DNA of 61,308 nt, from contig JAUNGJ010000009.1 in assembly GCA_030524585.1 (NCBI GenBank), forward strand, positions 1 through 61,308. Reading direction: 5' to 3'. The notes under the pieces were generated by a model. The model was not told the DNA's origin, did not search any database, and saw only the letters and a list, made by a program, of their open reading frames with translations. Each line of letters begins with the position of its first letter. The first letter of the stretch is position 1. A program made the position numbers and the translations under genes. Shown here in pieces: positions 9,401 through 18,085 of the stretch. Source of the DNA: Eubacteriales bacterium (lineage in GTDB: Bacteria; Bacillota; Clostridia; Lachnospirales; Lachnospiraceae).

Positions 9401-9830
9401 GAAACAGGATAAAATCCTAAAAGAGCTTAGGCTGGACGGAATTGTGAATCTGGAGAAGGAAAGCCTTACCCATCTGGATCACACCTTTACCGGGGAATCT
9501 ACGGTGATTCCGGTGAAACGGAATAAGGATGGAAGTCTGTCAAAAACCTCCAGAGCGGTGGGAAATGAGGAATTTCATACGATGCTTTCCTTTGCGGAAC
9601 AGAAGAGCCGGATGCTGGAAGTTGAGATCCGCCAGGGAGAGGCCGGGGCGCGCCCATACCGGCAGGGGCAGAAAACTGGCTGCGATTATTGTGGCTATCA
9701 GCATATCTGCGGTTTCGATCCGCGGCTGCCCGGATATGAGTATGCAAATATACCGAAGCTTTCCAGAGAGGAAGCAATTGCAGGGATGAGACAGAGGCTG
9801 GCGGAAGATGGGAAGGAGGGACATGCATGA
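6474..9830 (+). CDS. addB: ATP-dependent helicase/nuclease subunit B (AddB)
   Basis: Subunit of the AddAB complex that processes double-strand breaks to Chi-terminated 3' overhangs for RecA; cytoplasmic, 1118 residues. The Walker A GGSGSGKS lies at residues 8-15. The C-terminal RecB-type nuclease domain carries ILDYKTGQ. The iron-sulfur staple is complete: Cys774 upstream and Cys1070, Cys1073 and Cys1079 near the C-terminus (C-x2-C-x5-C), matching the AddB pattern. The start has a GGGAGGAG site. The stop codon overlaps the addA start (ATGA), so the two subunits are probably translationally coupled. Confidence 0.97.
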   Translation: MALQFIFGGSGSGKSHYLYEKIKKEAGENPALNYMVLVPEQFTMQTQKDLVLMHEKKGIMNIDVLSFGRLAYRIFEETGKGNTPVLDDEGKNLIIRKIAGNVEPKLKVLKGNMKRLGYISEVKSVLSEFDQYDIGSKEIDQVMEKTGEESYFYYKLQDIKIIYEGFREYLKNRYITKEELLDVLCRIVPESGILKRSVVVLDGFTGFTPVQNRLLAELMKACRDVVITVTIDKREDPYTYAHPWQMFGMSKHTVATLTRIAKECRVEQKEPVWMDQRPYYRFRDSRALGFLEENLFRYSGRQYEGKQEAVAISAAANPREEAYAAAARVRKLVRTEGFRYREIGVIVTDLNGYGDYLEQAFSRYEIPIFMDYKRSILLNSFVEYVRSILAMVEQNFTYDSVFRFLRAGYGPFSEEETDELENYCLALGIRGYKKWQQRWIRREQDMTEEELERVNHLRVALVELVDGLVFVLKQKKKTVRDITEALYRFLEQGKLQQVLKQQEEDFASKGELALAKEYAQVYGVVIELFDKFVELLGDEPVGLEEYCELLDAGLNEAKIGVIPPGLDQVIVGDVERTRLKDIKALLVLGVNDSLLPGALGRVGLLTERDREKFEQEKLALTPGGREQAYIQKFYLYLNLTKPEEQLHLFYSKTASDGKALRPAYLIGEVRKLFPEIMVSDETKTLPAEKELTPRTAVEELIQGLRMQDGTGGSAWMELYSWYRRNPEWAEKIEQLLDANFYSYQPERISEMAAQLLYGEHFQNSISRMERFSACAFSHFLTYGLRLKERQEYEFQALDLGNVFHGAIERYSRKAEQDGGWTMLDEIRRKELVKESVEEAVTDYGNSVLYSSARNEFMIARITRLLDRTVWALTDQLAKGDFVPDAYEMVFENGKIDRIDLCEDQDEVYVKILDYKTGQTGFDISALYHGLQLQLMVYMNAAVENVQKKYPGRQVIPAGVFYYRMKDPLVDKAEEHVKQDKILKELRLDGIVNLEKESLTHLDHTFTGESTVIPVKRNKDGSLSKTSRAVGNEEFHTMLSFAEQKSRMLEVEIRQGEAGARPYRQGQKTGCDYCGYQHICGFDPRLPGYEYANIPKLSREEAIAGMRQRLAEDGKEGHA

Positions 9831-12800
9831 GTGTCAGATGGACGAAAGAGCAGCAGAAAGTCATTGAGCTTGGGAACCGCAATATTCTGGTTTCGGCTGC
9901 GGCCGGTTCCGGCAAGACGGCGGTGCTGGTTGAGCGTATCATTACCATGCTGACCAGAGCGGAGAATCCCATTGATGTAGACCAGCTTCTGGTTGTGACC
10001 TTCACCGAGGCGGCAGCGGCAGAGATGAAAGAGCGTATCCGGGAAGCGGTGGAAGACCGGGTGGAAAAGGAACCGGATAATGAACATCTCCGGCGGCAGG
10101 CAACCCTGATACATAGTGCGCAGATTACCACCATACACAGCTTCTGCCTGTCCGTAATCCGGGAGCATTTTCATACCATTGACATAGATCCTTCCTTTCG
10201 GATTGGAGAAGAAGGAGAGCTAAAGCTTCTCCGTCAGGATGTTCTGGCGGAGGTGCTGGAAGAGTATTATAAAGAAGGCGATGAACGGTTCCTGAAGCTG
10301 GTGGAAGGCTACGGAGGCGGCAGAGATGATAAGAAGATCGAAGAGCTGGTGCTGAGGCTGTATGACTTTTCCAGAAGCTATCCGGAACCAGAGCAGTGGC
10401 TTTTAAATTGTATTCATGCATATGAAGTCAAAAATCTGGAAGAATTAGATAATACCGCCTATTATCAATGCGCCGGAACGAATGTAGAGAGATACCTGGA
10501 AGGGGCAGAGGAACTGCTTGTCCAGGGAATCCGTATCTGTCAGGAACCGGACGGTCCTTATATGTATGAGGAAATGCTGGAAAATGACTATAAACTGGTG
10601 AGGACACTTCGGAGTCAGAGGGGATATGAAGCAGGGTATCAGGCATTTCAGGGAATCAGATGGATGCGTCTGGCGGCAAATAAGGATAAAACTGTGTCAG
10701 AAGAAAAGGCCGGGCAGGTAAAACGCATTCGCGAAGAGGTTAAAGCTGTGGTCAGGGAGCTTCGGGAGCTGTATTTTGCCCAGCCAGGACGGGAGGTACT
10801 TGCAGATCTTAAGCTTGGCAGACCGGTAATGGAAATTCTTGCAGATCTTACCATCAGCTTTTCGGAACAGTTTGAGGAAAAGAAACGTTCCCGGAATATG
10901 ATTGATTTTGATGATATGCAGCAGTATGCGCTCAGGATACTTACCAGAGAAGAAGAGGGTAGGCTCATGCCGTCGGATGTGGCAGAGGAATATCAGAAGC
11001 AGTATGCGGAGGTCATGATCGATGAGTATCAGGACAGTAATCTGATTCAGGAAACGATTCTTACCAGTGTGTCAAGAACCTGGCAGGGCAGAAATAACAT
11101 TTTCATGGTAGGCGATGTGAAGCAGAGTATTTACCGGTTCCGCCTGTCAAGGCCGGAGCTGTTTATGGAGAAGTATGACCGGTACCCGTTAGAGGATGGG
11201 AAGGAACAGAGAATTGATCTTCATAAGAATTTCCGGAGCCGGGAAGAGGTACTGGACAGTGTGAATTATATTTTCCGGCAGCTTATGGCGCGGACGCTGG
11301 GAGGCGTGGAATATGATGACCGGGCTGCGCTGTACGTGGGGGCATCCTATCCCGAAACCGAAGAAAATGAGACGGAGCTTCTGCTGATTAATTCGTCGGA
11401 GGATGAGGATTCCGAGAGCTGGCAGATACCGGGAGAAGAATTATCTGCGAAAGAAAAAGAGGCTCTGGCGATTGCCGTACGGATTAAGGAACTGATGATG
11501 AATCAGATGGTGGTGGATAAGCAGACAAAAAAACTGCGCCCGCTGCAGTATGGGGACATTGTGATCCTGACCAGAAGTCTGAAGGGATTTGCGGACGTAT
11601 TTGCCGAGGTGCTGAAAAAATCCGGTATCCCGGTCTATGCGGGAAGCAGGGAAGGATATTTCGAAACCCGGGAAATCGGCGTGCTGTTAGATTACCTCCG
11701 GGTGTTGAATAACCAGCGGCAGGATGTACCCTTAGCGGCGGTAATGAAGTCCTGCTTCGGGAACCTGACGGATGAAGAGCTGGCAGTAATTAAGGGGGAA
11801 TATCGGGACCGGCGGTTTTATAAGGCTGTGGAGCTGTACTGGAAAGAAGGCGCTGATACAGAGATTCGGAGAAAGCTGGATGTGCTTCTTGGACAGATGG
11901 AGCGCTTTCGGAAAATGGTGCCCTATATGGCGCTTCACAAACTGCTGGAAAGGATTTTTCAGGAAACTGGCTATAGGGATTATGTGGCGGCTCTTCCGGC
12001 AGGAGAACAGCGCAAGGCTAATCTTGATATGCTGGCGGAAAAAGCGAGAGCCTTTGAGAGTACCAGCTACAAAGGATTATTTCACTTTATCCGTTATGTG
12101 GAACAGTTAAAAAAGTATGAGATTGAATACGGGGAGGCAAATACCTCGGACGAGCAGTCAAATACGGTGCGGATCATGAGTATTCACAAGAGCAAGGGAT
12201 TGGAGTTTCCAATCGTCATCGTGGCCGGTATGGGCAAACGGTTTAACAGGCAGGATACCAGAGGAATGGTACTGATGCATGCTTCCCTGGGCGTTGGATT
12301 GGAAGCGGTCGATCTGGAAGCAAGAACCAGGTGCCCGTCCTTTGTAAAAAATGTCATAGCAAGAGAAGAGCTTCTGGAAAATATGGGGGAGGAGCTGCGG
12401 GTTTTGTATGTGGCTCTGACCCGTGCAAAGGAGAAGCTGATTATGACCGGGACGATAGCAGAGCCGGAGAAGAAACTGCAGGAAGCAGAGGCAATGAACC
12501 ATTGCCATTCCGGAGAAAAGGAGAGAAGAAGGCTCTCCTTCGGAAAGCTGGCAGGCGCCTCCACCTATCTGGATTGGCTGATTCCGGCGGTTGCAGACGG
12601 CGGAGCAGGATGCCCCATTCAGGTGAAGGTTCTGCATATGGGAGACATCCGGAAGGAGCAGATCAAAGAGCGCGCCGGGCAGATGTTTACCAGACAGGCG
12701 CTGGAGCAGTGGGATACGGAAAAGGTCTATGACGCGCAGATGAAAGAGGTCATCCGGGAGCAGTTTGGCTACAGCTATCCCCATGAAAGTCTGGAGGGAA

Positions 12801-13453
12801 AGAAATTAAAATACACCGTTTCTGAGCTGAAGAAACGTGCCTGGCTGGCAGAAGAATCCGGGGAGCTTCTGTGCGAAGAAGAACCAGTGATTCCGCTGAT
12901 ACCGAAGTTCCTTAAGGGGCAGGAGGAACTGTCCGGGGCATCCCGGGGAAGCGCTTATCACCGGGTGATGGAGCTTCTGGATTTTACCGGGGATTATGAT
13001 GCATGTCAGATGGAAAAAACCATTGTACGAATGGAAGAGGAAGGAAGAATTGCCAGAGATATGGCGGCCTGTGTACGGATACCAGACGTGCTGGAATTTG
13101 TGAATACTGCTTCCGGGCGGCGTATGAAGCAGGCGGCGGAGCAGGGCCTTCTGTGGAAGGAACAGCCCTTTGTTCTGGGGATTCCCATGCAGGATGTATA
13201 TCCGGAAATGTCCGGGGAAGAGCAGGAGATGGTTCTGGTGCAGGGAATCATTGACGTGTACTTTGAAGAACCGGAGGGGCTGGTAGTGCTGGATTACAAG
13301 ACAGACCGAGTCCGGACCGGGAAGGAGCTTCTGGAGAAATATCAGACGCAGCTTGAATACTATGCCAGAGCGCTGGAACAGATCACTGGGAAAAAGGTGA
13401 AAGAAAAGATCATCTATTCCTTTACACTGCAGAAAGAAATCAGCTGGAGTTAG
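9827..13453 (+). CDS. addA: ATP-dependent helicase/nuclease subunit A (AddA)
   Basis: UvrD-like 3'-5' helicase and nuclease subunit of AddAB, 1208 residues. Walker A AAAGSGKT lies at about residues 23-30, IDEYQDSN is the Walker B region, and helicase motifs IV to VI follow (MVGDVKQSIYRFR, SIHKSKGLEFP, LYVALTRAKEKL). The C-terminal nuclease domain ends with VVLDYKTDR. Length is normal. It overlaps addB by 4 bases. Convergent with a tetR-type gene only 22 bases downstream, with no clear terminator between them. Confidence 0.97.
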   Translation: MSVRWTKEQQKVIELGNRNILVSAAAGSGKTAVLVERIITMLTRAENPIDVDQLLVVTFTEAAAAEMKERIREAVEDRVEKEPDNEHLRRQATLIHSAQITTIHSFCLSVIREHFHTIDIDPSFRIGEEGELKLLRQDVLAEVLEEYYKEGDERFLKLVEGYGGGRDDKKIEELVLRLYDFSRSYPEPEQWLLNCIHAYEVKNLEELDNTAYYQCAGTNVERYLEGAEELLVQGIRICQEPDGPYMYEEMLENDYKLVRTLRSQRGYEAGYQAFQGIRWMRLAANKDKTVSEEKAGQVKRIREEVKAVVRELRELYFAQPGREVLADLKLGRPVMEILADLTISFSEQFEEKKRSRNMIDFDDMQQYALRILTREEEGRLMPSDVAEEYQKQYAEVMIDEYQDSNLIQETILTSVSRTWQGRNNIFMVGDVKQSIYRFRLSRPELFMEKYDRYPLEDGKEQRIDLHKNFRSREEVLDSVNYIFRQLMARTLGGVEYDDRAALYVGASYPETEENETELLLINSSEDEDSESWQIPGEELSAKEKEALAIAVRIKELMMNQMVVDKQTKKLRPLQYGDIVILTRSLKGFADVFAEVLKKSGIPVYAGSREGYFETREIGVLLDYLRVLNNQRQDVPLAAVMKSCFGNLTDEELAVIKGEYRDRRFYKAVELYWKEGADTEIRRKLDVLLGQMERFRKMVPYMALHKLLERIFQETGYRDYVAALPAGEQRKANLDMLAEKARAFESTSYKGLFHFIRYVEQLKKYEIEYGEANTSDEQSNTVRIMSIHKSKGLEFPIVIVAGMGKRFNRQDTRGMVLMHASLGVGLEAVDLEARTRCPSFVKNVIAREELLENMGEELRVLYVALTRAKEKLIMTGTIAEPEKKLQEAEAMNHCHSGEKERRRLSFGKLAGASTYLDWLIPAVADGGAGCPIQVKVLHMGDIRKEQIKERAGQMFTRQALEQWDTEKVYDAQMKEVIREQFGYSYPHESLEGKKLKYTVSELKKRAWLAEESGELLCEEEPVIPLIPKFLKGQEELSGASRGSAYHRVMELLDFTGDYDACQMEKTIVRMEEEGRIARDMAACVRIPDVLEFVNTASGRRMKQAAEQGLLWKEQPFVLGIPMQDVYPEMSGEEQEMVLVQGIIDVYFEEPEGLVVLDYKTDRVRTGKELLEKYQTQLEYYARALEQITGKKVKEKIIYSFTLQKEISWS

Positions 13454-13475
13454 CATACCGTTCCCGGAACAGATC

Positions 13476-14096
13476 TTAAATATTTTCTGCAAACTGATGA
13501 ATAATATGGCCGAACATCTGCCTGCTGGCCTCCATGGGACTGTAGCCCTTTCCGTTGGCGATCCATGTGTGTAAGATTCCGCTGCCCAGAGAAATCAGAA
13601 TGAATGCAAATTCCTCCGGATCAATTCTGCAATGCATCTTCTGCCTGGCTGTCGCGGTGTTAATAAAGTTTATCAGATCCGGTTCAATGGTATGCACGAT
13701 AGAATAGAAATCCGGATTATGATTCGGCACAGAGGGGATGAATTTCTCTATATTATACAAATAGACCTTCAGAATATCCTCTTTTAAGGCCACATATGTT
13801 TCGGTCTGGGCGTACATATAGTTTTCAAGCGCTTTCACCGGATTCTTTAAGTTCTCTTCGGTAGGTTCGATCAGCGGATAGATATACTTTTGAAGCTGTT
13901 CTGTAAGCAGGGATAGAATCCCTGCTTTTTCTCCGAAAAAATTATAAATCGAACCCTCAGAGATGCCGCTTTCTCTGGAAATCATCTTCGTGGTTACATT
14001 ATCGTATCCCAGCTCTGTGAATAAACGCATTGCCACATTATAAATATGTTCTTTTTTGATGGCTGATGTTTCAGCCCGTGTCATTTTCTCTTTCAT
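13476..14096 (-). CDS. TetR/AcrR-family transcriptional repressor
   Basis: One-component regulator of 206 residues: N-terminal TetR HTH (IYNVAMRLFTELGYDNVTTK, then ISEGSIYNFFGEKAGIL) and a C-terminal all-helical ligand domain of no assigned class. It is divergent from a two-gene oxidoreductase operon and most likely represses it. A candidate -10 on the minus strand (TAGAAT, complement of 14104-14109) would place the transcript start about one base before the ATG at 14096. The message may therefore be leaderless, or translation may begin at the second Met (14084), which has AAAGAG in front. The inducer cannot be deduced. Confidence 0.88.
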   Translation of the reverse strand: MKEKMTRAETSAIKKEHIYNVAMRLFTELGYDNVTTKMISRESGISEGSIYNFFGEKAGILSLLTEQLQKYIYPLIEPTEENLKNPVKALENYMYAQTETYVALKEDILKVYLYNIEKFIPSVPNHNPDFYSIVHTIEPDLINFINTATARQKMHCRIDPEEFAFILISLGSGILHTWIANGKGYSPMEASRQMFGHIIHQFAENI

Positions 14097-14135
14097 AATC
14101 TGTATTCTAACATATTTTTTTCTTATTAAAAAGAC

Positions 14136-14189
14136 TTTTCATGGGAGAAGTGGTATGATACAATAATATAAAATTAAAGCACACTTTAA
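14136..14189 (+). promoter_or_regulatory. Putative promoter and TetR operator for the oxidoreductase pair
   Basis: TTTTCA (14136-14141), a 17-bp spacer and TACAAT (14159-14164) form a plausible sigma-A promoter. Just downstream, at about +5 to +20, lies TTAAAG-CACA-CTTTAA (14174-14189), a perfect 6-bp inverted repeat. A repressor bound there would block initiation, and TetR proteins often bind such dyads between divergent genes. The assignment to the adjacent TetR protein is inference. Confidence 0.45.
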
Positions 14190-14214
14190 ATTACACTCAA
14201 AAAGGAGGAGGAAA

Positions 14215-15702
14215 ATGAAAGAATATGATGTGGTTGTAATAGGCTGTGGAAATGGTGGAATCGGCGCGGCGCTGGCTCTGGCAGCCCAGGGGAAAAAGCC
14301 GCTGGTTTTAGAGCAGCATAACCTTCCGGGAGGCATGGCAACATCGTTTGTCCGCGGAAGATTTGAGTTTGACGCCAGTATTCATGCGCTGTTTTATGAT
14401 CTGATTTTCAGAAACACCTGGGAGAAATTTGGCATTACCGAGGAGTTTGTAAAAACACCTGACAATTTTACCTTTGGATATGCCGATGAAGAGGGAAATA
14501 AGGTACTGAAGACCTATCCGCTGGGAATGCAGGATTTTATGAAGGCATTTGCGGCTGATTATCCGGAATGTGTTGGAAAAATGCAGGAATTGTTAGGGTA
14601 TTGTGGAGAGATCGCAACAGCCGGACGGTATAAAGATGATCCGGAGGCTCTGGCAAAAAACTGTCCGCACTATGAAGAACTGATGGGGAAAACTGCCCAG
14701 CAGGTTCTGGATGACATGGAGTGTCCAATGGAGATTCAGTCGATCGTGAATCAGTTCTGGTGGTATTTAGGACCAAGTATGGAGGATTTTCCGTTCTTCC
14801 GGTTTGCCAATGTGATTCTTCCATTTATTACACAGGTGACCTATTATCCGAAGCATACCTGCCATGGATATCTGGCTGAATTTGAGAAAATGATCAGAAC
14901 TATGGGCGGAGATATCTGGTTTAATACGAAGGCAACGGAGATCGTAGTAGAAAATAATAAGGTTACAGGTGTAAAAACTTCACAGGGGGATGTGATTAAG
15001 ACAAACCATGTCATCTGCAACTGCTCACCGAGAATAGTCCTGGAAGAAATGGTTGCAAAAACCGATACAACGGAAGAATTGCTGAATCAGCAGAAGGATA
15101 TACACGAAAACTTTTCATTCTCTATCGTATATCTGGGCCTGAATAAAAGCTGCGAAGAGTTAGGAATCAAATCACATCACATTTTCCTGGAAGAAACCAA
15201 TGATTCTGAAAAGACCTATGCGGCTTCGGGAACCTTTGACGGGCCGTACAATCTGGGACTGCTGTGTCCAAACGTTTCCATTCCGGATTATTCACCAGAG
15301 GGAACTGCGATTTTGTCCATTTCCGTACCGATGCAGGGATTCGCACTGGACGGATTAACCCAGAAAGAATATTTTAAAGCAAAACAGCGGTTTGCAAACC
15401 AGGCAGTGGAAGCCACAGGCAATCTTCTGAACATCGACCTGAAAGAGTACATAGAAGAAATTGTGATTGCAACCCCGGCGACTCTTGCAAGATATGCGAA
15501 TGCCAGAAATGGAGTTCTGGGATATGCAATACGCCATGATGACCTTGGCAAAATGGCAGAAGCAACAGCCAGATTAAATGATAATGCGATCGAAGGCTTA
15601 TCCTATGTCGGACAATTTACAACGGGCGTGGGATACCAGAACAATGTAATCGCAATGGGTGTTGCCGGTAAAGTTGCAGCTTCGATGAAAGGAGAAAATT
15701 AA
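14215..15702 (+). CDS. CrtI/retinol-saturase-like FAD oxidoreductase
   Basis: Flavoprotein of 495 residues of the phytoene desaturase/retinol saturase type, enzymes that add or remove hydrogen at C=C bonds of hydrophobic molecules. The N-terminal dinucleotide fold has GCGNGGIGAA and, at the end of the second strand, LEQHNLPGGMATSF, the GG doublet that contacts FAD. The C-terminus holds the second FAD-binding segment (GLSYVGQFTTGVGYQNNVIA). It begins behind AAGGAGGAGG and is followed after one base by an Fe-S flavin reductase that could feed it electrons. A divergent TetR suggests induction by a small molecule. No carotenoid biosynthesis genes are nearby, so a dietary or host polyene or enone substrate is possible. 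Substrate unknown. Confidence 0.8.
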   Translation: MKEYDVVVIGCGNGGIGAALALAAQGKKPLVLEQHNLPGGMATSFVRGRFEFDASIHALFYDLIFRNTWEKFGITEEFVKTPDNFTFGYADEEGNKVLKTYPLGMQDFMKAFAADYPECVGKMQELLGYCGEIATAGRYKDDPEALAKNCPHYEELMGKTAQQVLDDMECPMEIQSIVNQFWWYLGPSMEDFPFFRFANVILPFITQVTYYPKHTCHGYLAEFEKMIRTMGGDIWFNTKATEIVVENNKVTGVKTSQGDVIKTNHVICNCSPRIVLEEMVAKTDTTEELLNQQKDIHENFSFSIVYLGLNKSCEELGIKSHHIFLEETNDSEKTYAASGTFDGPYNLGLLCPNVSIPDYSPEGTAILSISVPMQGFALDGLTQKEYFKAKQRFANQAVEATGNLLNIDLKEYIEEIVIATPATLARYANARNGVLGYAIRHDDLGKMAEATARLNDNAIEGLSYVGQFTTGVGYQNNVIAMGVAGKVAASMKGEN

Positions 15703-15703
15703 T

Positions 15704-16801
15704 ATGCCAACAGTATTTAATAATCCTAACGGAAAACCGAATACAAACAGACTTGTGGAACTGATGCATCCGAAGAGACAGGCCATGGTTATCAGCAGCA
15801 TCAAGGATGAAAATTCAACAATGAAAACATACACGCTGAAGGCAAGTGATGACCATGAACTGGCTTATTTCACAGCAGGCGATTATATTCCGGTATTTGT
15901 AGAAATCGATGGAAATGTGATTGAAAGACCTTATGCAATCGCCTCATCTCCGGAACAGTCCGTAGAGGGCGTCTATGAGATTTCGGTAAAAGCCATGGCA
16001 AATGGTTATGTTTCTCAGTATATCCATGAGAACTGGAAGGTGGGAATGGAAGTTCAGCTGGGCGCACCATGCCCCGGTGAAAACTACCAGCCACTGCGGG
16101 ACAGACAGCATGTAATTGCACTGGCGGGAGGCGTAGGCGTTACTCCGTTCCGTTCCATCGCCAGGGCAATCATTGACGGCGACGTGGACTGCAGCTTAAC
16201 GCTGATCTACGGCGCAAATACTTATGAAGAAATCGTCTATAAGGATGAATGGAAGGAACTGGAAGCGGCCTCTGAGGGTAAATTTAAAGTGGCATTTGTG
16301 ATTGCCAATGAAGAGGCTGACGGATGCGAAAGAGGATTTATCTCTCTGGATATCATTAATAAGTATGCAGATATTCAGGAATCTTCATTATTTATTTCCG
16401 GACCAGATGGAATGGTAAAGCATATCCAGTCTATGATTGAACCGCTGCATCTGGAGAAGAAATATGTCAGATATGGCATGGGCGGAGATTCCGGGTTTAA
16501 TCATAGTATAAGAGAAGATGCAGCGGTCACGATTACGGTGCACCGGGCAGGTGAAACGGAAACGGTTGCGGCTAATAAGAATGAAACCGTACTGGCAGCT
16601 CTTGAGAGAGCGGGAATCCGGACGGCGGTACACTGCAGAACGGGAATCTGTGGTTTCTGCCGAAGTTTTGTTGTCAAAGGGGAATACAGCTATGCAGCAG
16701 ATGTTACGGGCGTGAGAGCCAGAGATAAGGAACTGGGATTTATTCATCCATGCTGCGCTTATCCGGAAACCGATATGGAAATTGTGGTTCAGAGAGATTA
16801 A
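15704..16801 (+). CDS. NAD(P)H-flavin reductase with C-terminal 2Fe-2S ferredoxin domain
   Basis: Electron-transfer protein of 365 residues. Residues about 25-100 form the FAD-binding barrel (ERPYAIASSPEQ), about 135-250 the NAD(P)-binding lobe (LAGGVGVTPFRS and a C-terminal SGPDGMV), and about 280-365 a plant-type 2Fe-2S domain. The cluster ligands are visible: Cys311, Cys316 and Cys319 (C-x4-C-x2-C) plus Cys350 or Cys351. This is the layout of oxygenase and fumarate-type reductase components. The start lies one base after the upstream flavoenzyme stop, behind AAAGGAG, so the two probably act as a pair. Anaerobic reductive chemistry is more likely than oxygenation. Confidence 0.85.
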   Translation: MPTVFNNPNGKPNTNRLVELMHPKRQAMVISSIKDENSTMKTYTLKASDDHELAYFTAGDYIPVFVEIDGNVIERPYAIASSPEQSVEGVYEISVKAMANGYVSQYIHENWKVGMEVQLGAPCPGENYQPLRDRQHVIALAGGVGVTPFRSIARAIIDGDVDCSLTLIYGANTYEEIVYKDEWKELEAASEGKFKVAFVIANEEADGCERGFISLDIINKYADIQESSLFISGPDGMVKHIQSMIEPLHLEKKYVRYGMGGDSGFNHSIREDAAVTITVHRAGETETVAANKNETVLAALERAGIRTAVHCRTGICGFCRSFVVKGEYSYAADVTGVRARDKELGFIHPCCAYPETDMEIVVQRD

Positions 16802-16834
16802 TGAAAGAGAAGCGATAACGGAAGAAACAGCTGA

Positions 16835-16866
16835 GGTATATGTCAGAAATGGCATATACCTTTTTT
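16835..16866 (+). terminator. Rho-independent terminator after the oxidoreductase pair
   Basis: A 10-bp stem (ggtatatgtc at 16835-16844, ggcatatacc at 16851-16860, one wobble pair) with a 6-base loop is followed by TTTTTT. Confidence 0.85.
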
Positions 16867-16899
16867 GATGAATAATATTGAAAATCTTATAATACTATA

Positions 16900-16933
16900 T
16901 TGACAAACTATATTATACGACATATAATATAGT
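16900..16933 (+). promoter_or_regulatory. Consensus sigma-A promoter overlapped by a perfect palindromic operator (PadR site)
   Basis: TTGACA at 16900-16905, a 17-bp spacer and TATAAT at 16923-16928 match the consensus exactly. An 11-bp perfect inverted repeat, actatattata (16907-16917) and tataatatagt (16923-16933) with a 5-base spacer, covers the spacer and the whole -10. A dimeric repressor here would shut a very strong promoter. PadR proteins commonly autoregulate through such AT-rich palindromes, and the padR-like gene starts 88 bases downstream. The leader (about 16940-17021) contains a weak attcca/tggaat pairing but no recognised riboswitch. Confidence 0.85.
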
Positions 16934-17021
16934 AAAATAAATAATAAAAACTTATTGAACGACTGGTATTCCATAAAGTAAATGGATGTGGAATCACGAC
17001 GGGTATAAAAGGAGTGAGATT

Positions 17022-17345
17022 ATGGTATTTAACACCGGAGCAGCGCTTCTGGATGCGATCGTACTTGCAGTTGTATCGCAGGAGAGTGAAGGCACTTACG
17101 GATATAAGATCACCCAGGATGTAAGGAAGGCGCTGAATGTGTCAGAGTCAACTCTGTATCCGGTTCTGAGACGACTTCAGAAGGATGAATGTCTGGAGGT
17201 CTATGACAGGCAGTTTGACGGCCGGAACCGAAGATATTATAAGGTGACGGAAAAAGGCCTGGTGCAGCTGAATCTATACCGGGTGGAATGGAAATCATAT
17301 TGTGCAAGAATCAACGATATATTTGAGGGAGGGGTTAATTCATGA
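17022..17345 (+). CDS. PadR-family transcriptional regulator
   Basis: Winged-helix regulator of 107 residues of the short (PadR-s1/LtrA-like) type: GTYGYKITQDVRKAL, SESTLYPVLRRLQKDE and RRYYKVTEKG are the family signatures. The ATG at 17022 with AAAGGAGTG is preferred over an in-frame ATG at 16986 that lacks a ribosome binding site. Its stop overlaps the next start (ATGA). PadR proteins of this type usually control the envelope genes encoded beside them; here DUF1700, DUF4097 and PspC genes follow. Probable operator: 16907-16933. Confidence 0.93.
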   Translation: MVFNTGAALLDAIVLAVVSQESEGTYGYKITQDVRKALNVSESTLYPVLRRLQKDECLEVYDRQFDGRNRRYYKVTEKGLVQLNLYRVEWKSYCARINDIFEGGVNS

Positions 17346-18085
17346 ATCGTATTGAATATATGAAGCGGCTTGCAGCACTTCTGCAGGATGTGCCAGTGGA
17401 AGAGCGAATTGCTGCCATGCAGTATTATAATGATTACTTTGATGACGCCGGAGAGGAGAATGAAGCACAGGTAATCGCTGAGCTTGGAAGTCCGGAGAAG
17501 GTAGCTGCAGAGATGAAAGCAGGTCTTGGAAAGAGAACGGAAAATTCAGGTGAGTTCCGGGAGACAGGCTATACAGATACTCAGTTTGAAGAGAAGGATA
17601 TGCCGGTGAAGTATCGTACATCCGGACAGCGCGGTTTTGAAGAGCAGCAGTCAGGAGATCAGTATGGATATTCAGAAAATCAGACACAGGAGCGTAAACC
17701 GTGGACAAATAAATGGCTGAAAATCGCGCTGATTGTATTGATCGTACTGGTGGGAGCGCCGGTTCTGATTCCGGTAGCAATTGGAATTGTATGCTGCGTC
17801 TTTGCACTTGCGCTGGTGGCATTTTGCATTTTTATTGCGCTGGTGATAGCGGCAGGAGCAGTGGCAATCTGTGGAATGGTGCTTTTTGTTAAGGGGGGAC
17901 TGCTGGTTATATCCAGCATGCCGGCAGCGATGATGATCATGGGAATCGGTCTGATCCTGACAGTGCTTGGAATCGTTGCGACAGTTGCATCAGTAAGATT
18001 GTGCATAATTGTACTTCCAGGTCTGTTCCGGTTTTTTGTAGACCTGTGCAGAAGGCCGTTTCACAGAAGAAAGGCGGTGGCATAG
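17342..18085 (+). CDS. DUF1700 (HAAS-domain) membrane protein
   Basis: Membrane protein of 247 residues. The first 65 residues are the HAAS signaling domain found with PadR regulators (MNRIEYMKRLAALLQDVP, EERIAAMQYYNDYFDDAG, ELGSPEKVAAEM). A charged, Gln- and Glu-rich linker leads to about four hydrophobic helices from residue 125 to 240, with a basic cytoplasmic tail. HAAS domains are thought to connect membrane sensing to PadR-type regulators, which fits the 4-base overlap with the padR-like gene. No enzymatic motif. Confidence 0.85.
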   Translation: MNRIEYMKRLAALLQDVPVEERIAAMQYYNDYFDDAGEENEAQVIAELGSPEKVAAEMKAGLGKRTENSGEFRETGYTDTQFEEKDMPVKYRTSGQRGFEEQQSGDQYGYSENQTQERKPWTNKWLKIALIVLIVLVGAPVLIPVAIGIVCCVFALALVAFCIFIALVIAAGAVAICGMVLFVKGGLLVISSMPAAMMIMGIGLILTVLGIVATVASVRLCIIVLPGLFRFFVDLCRRPFHRRKAVA

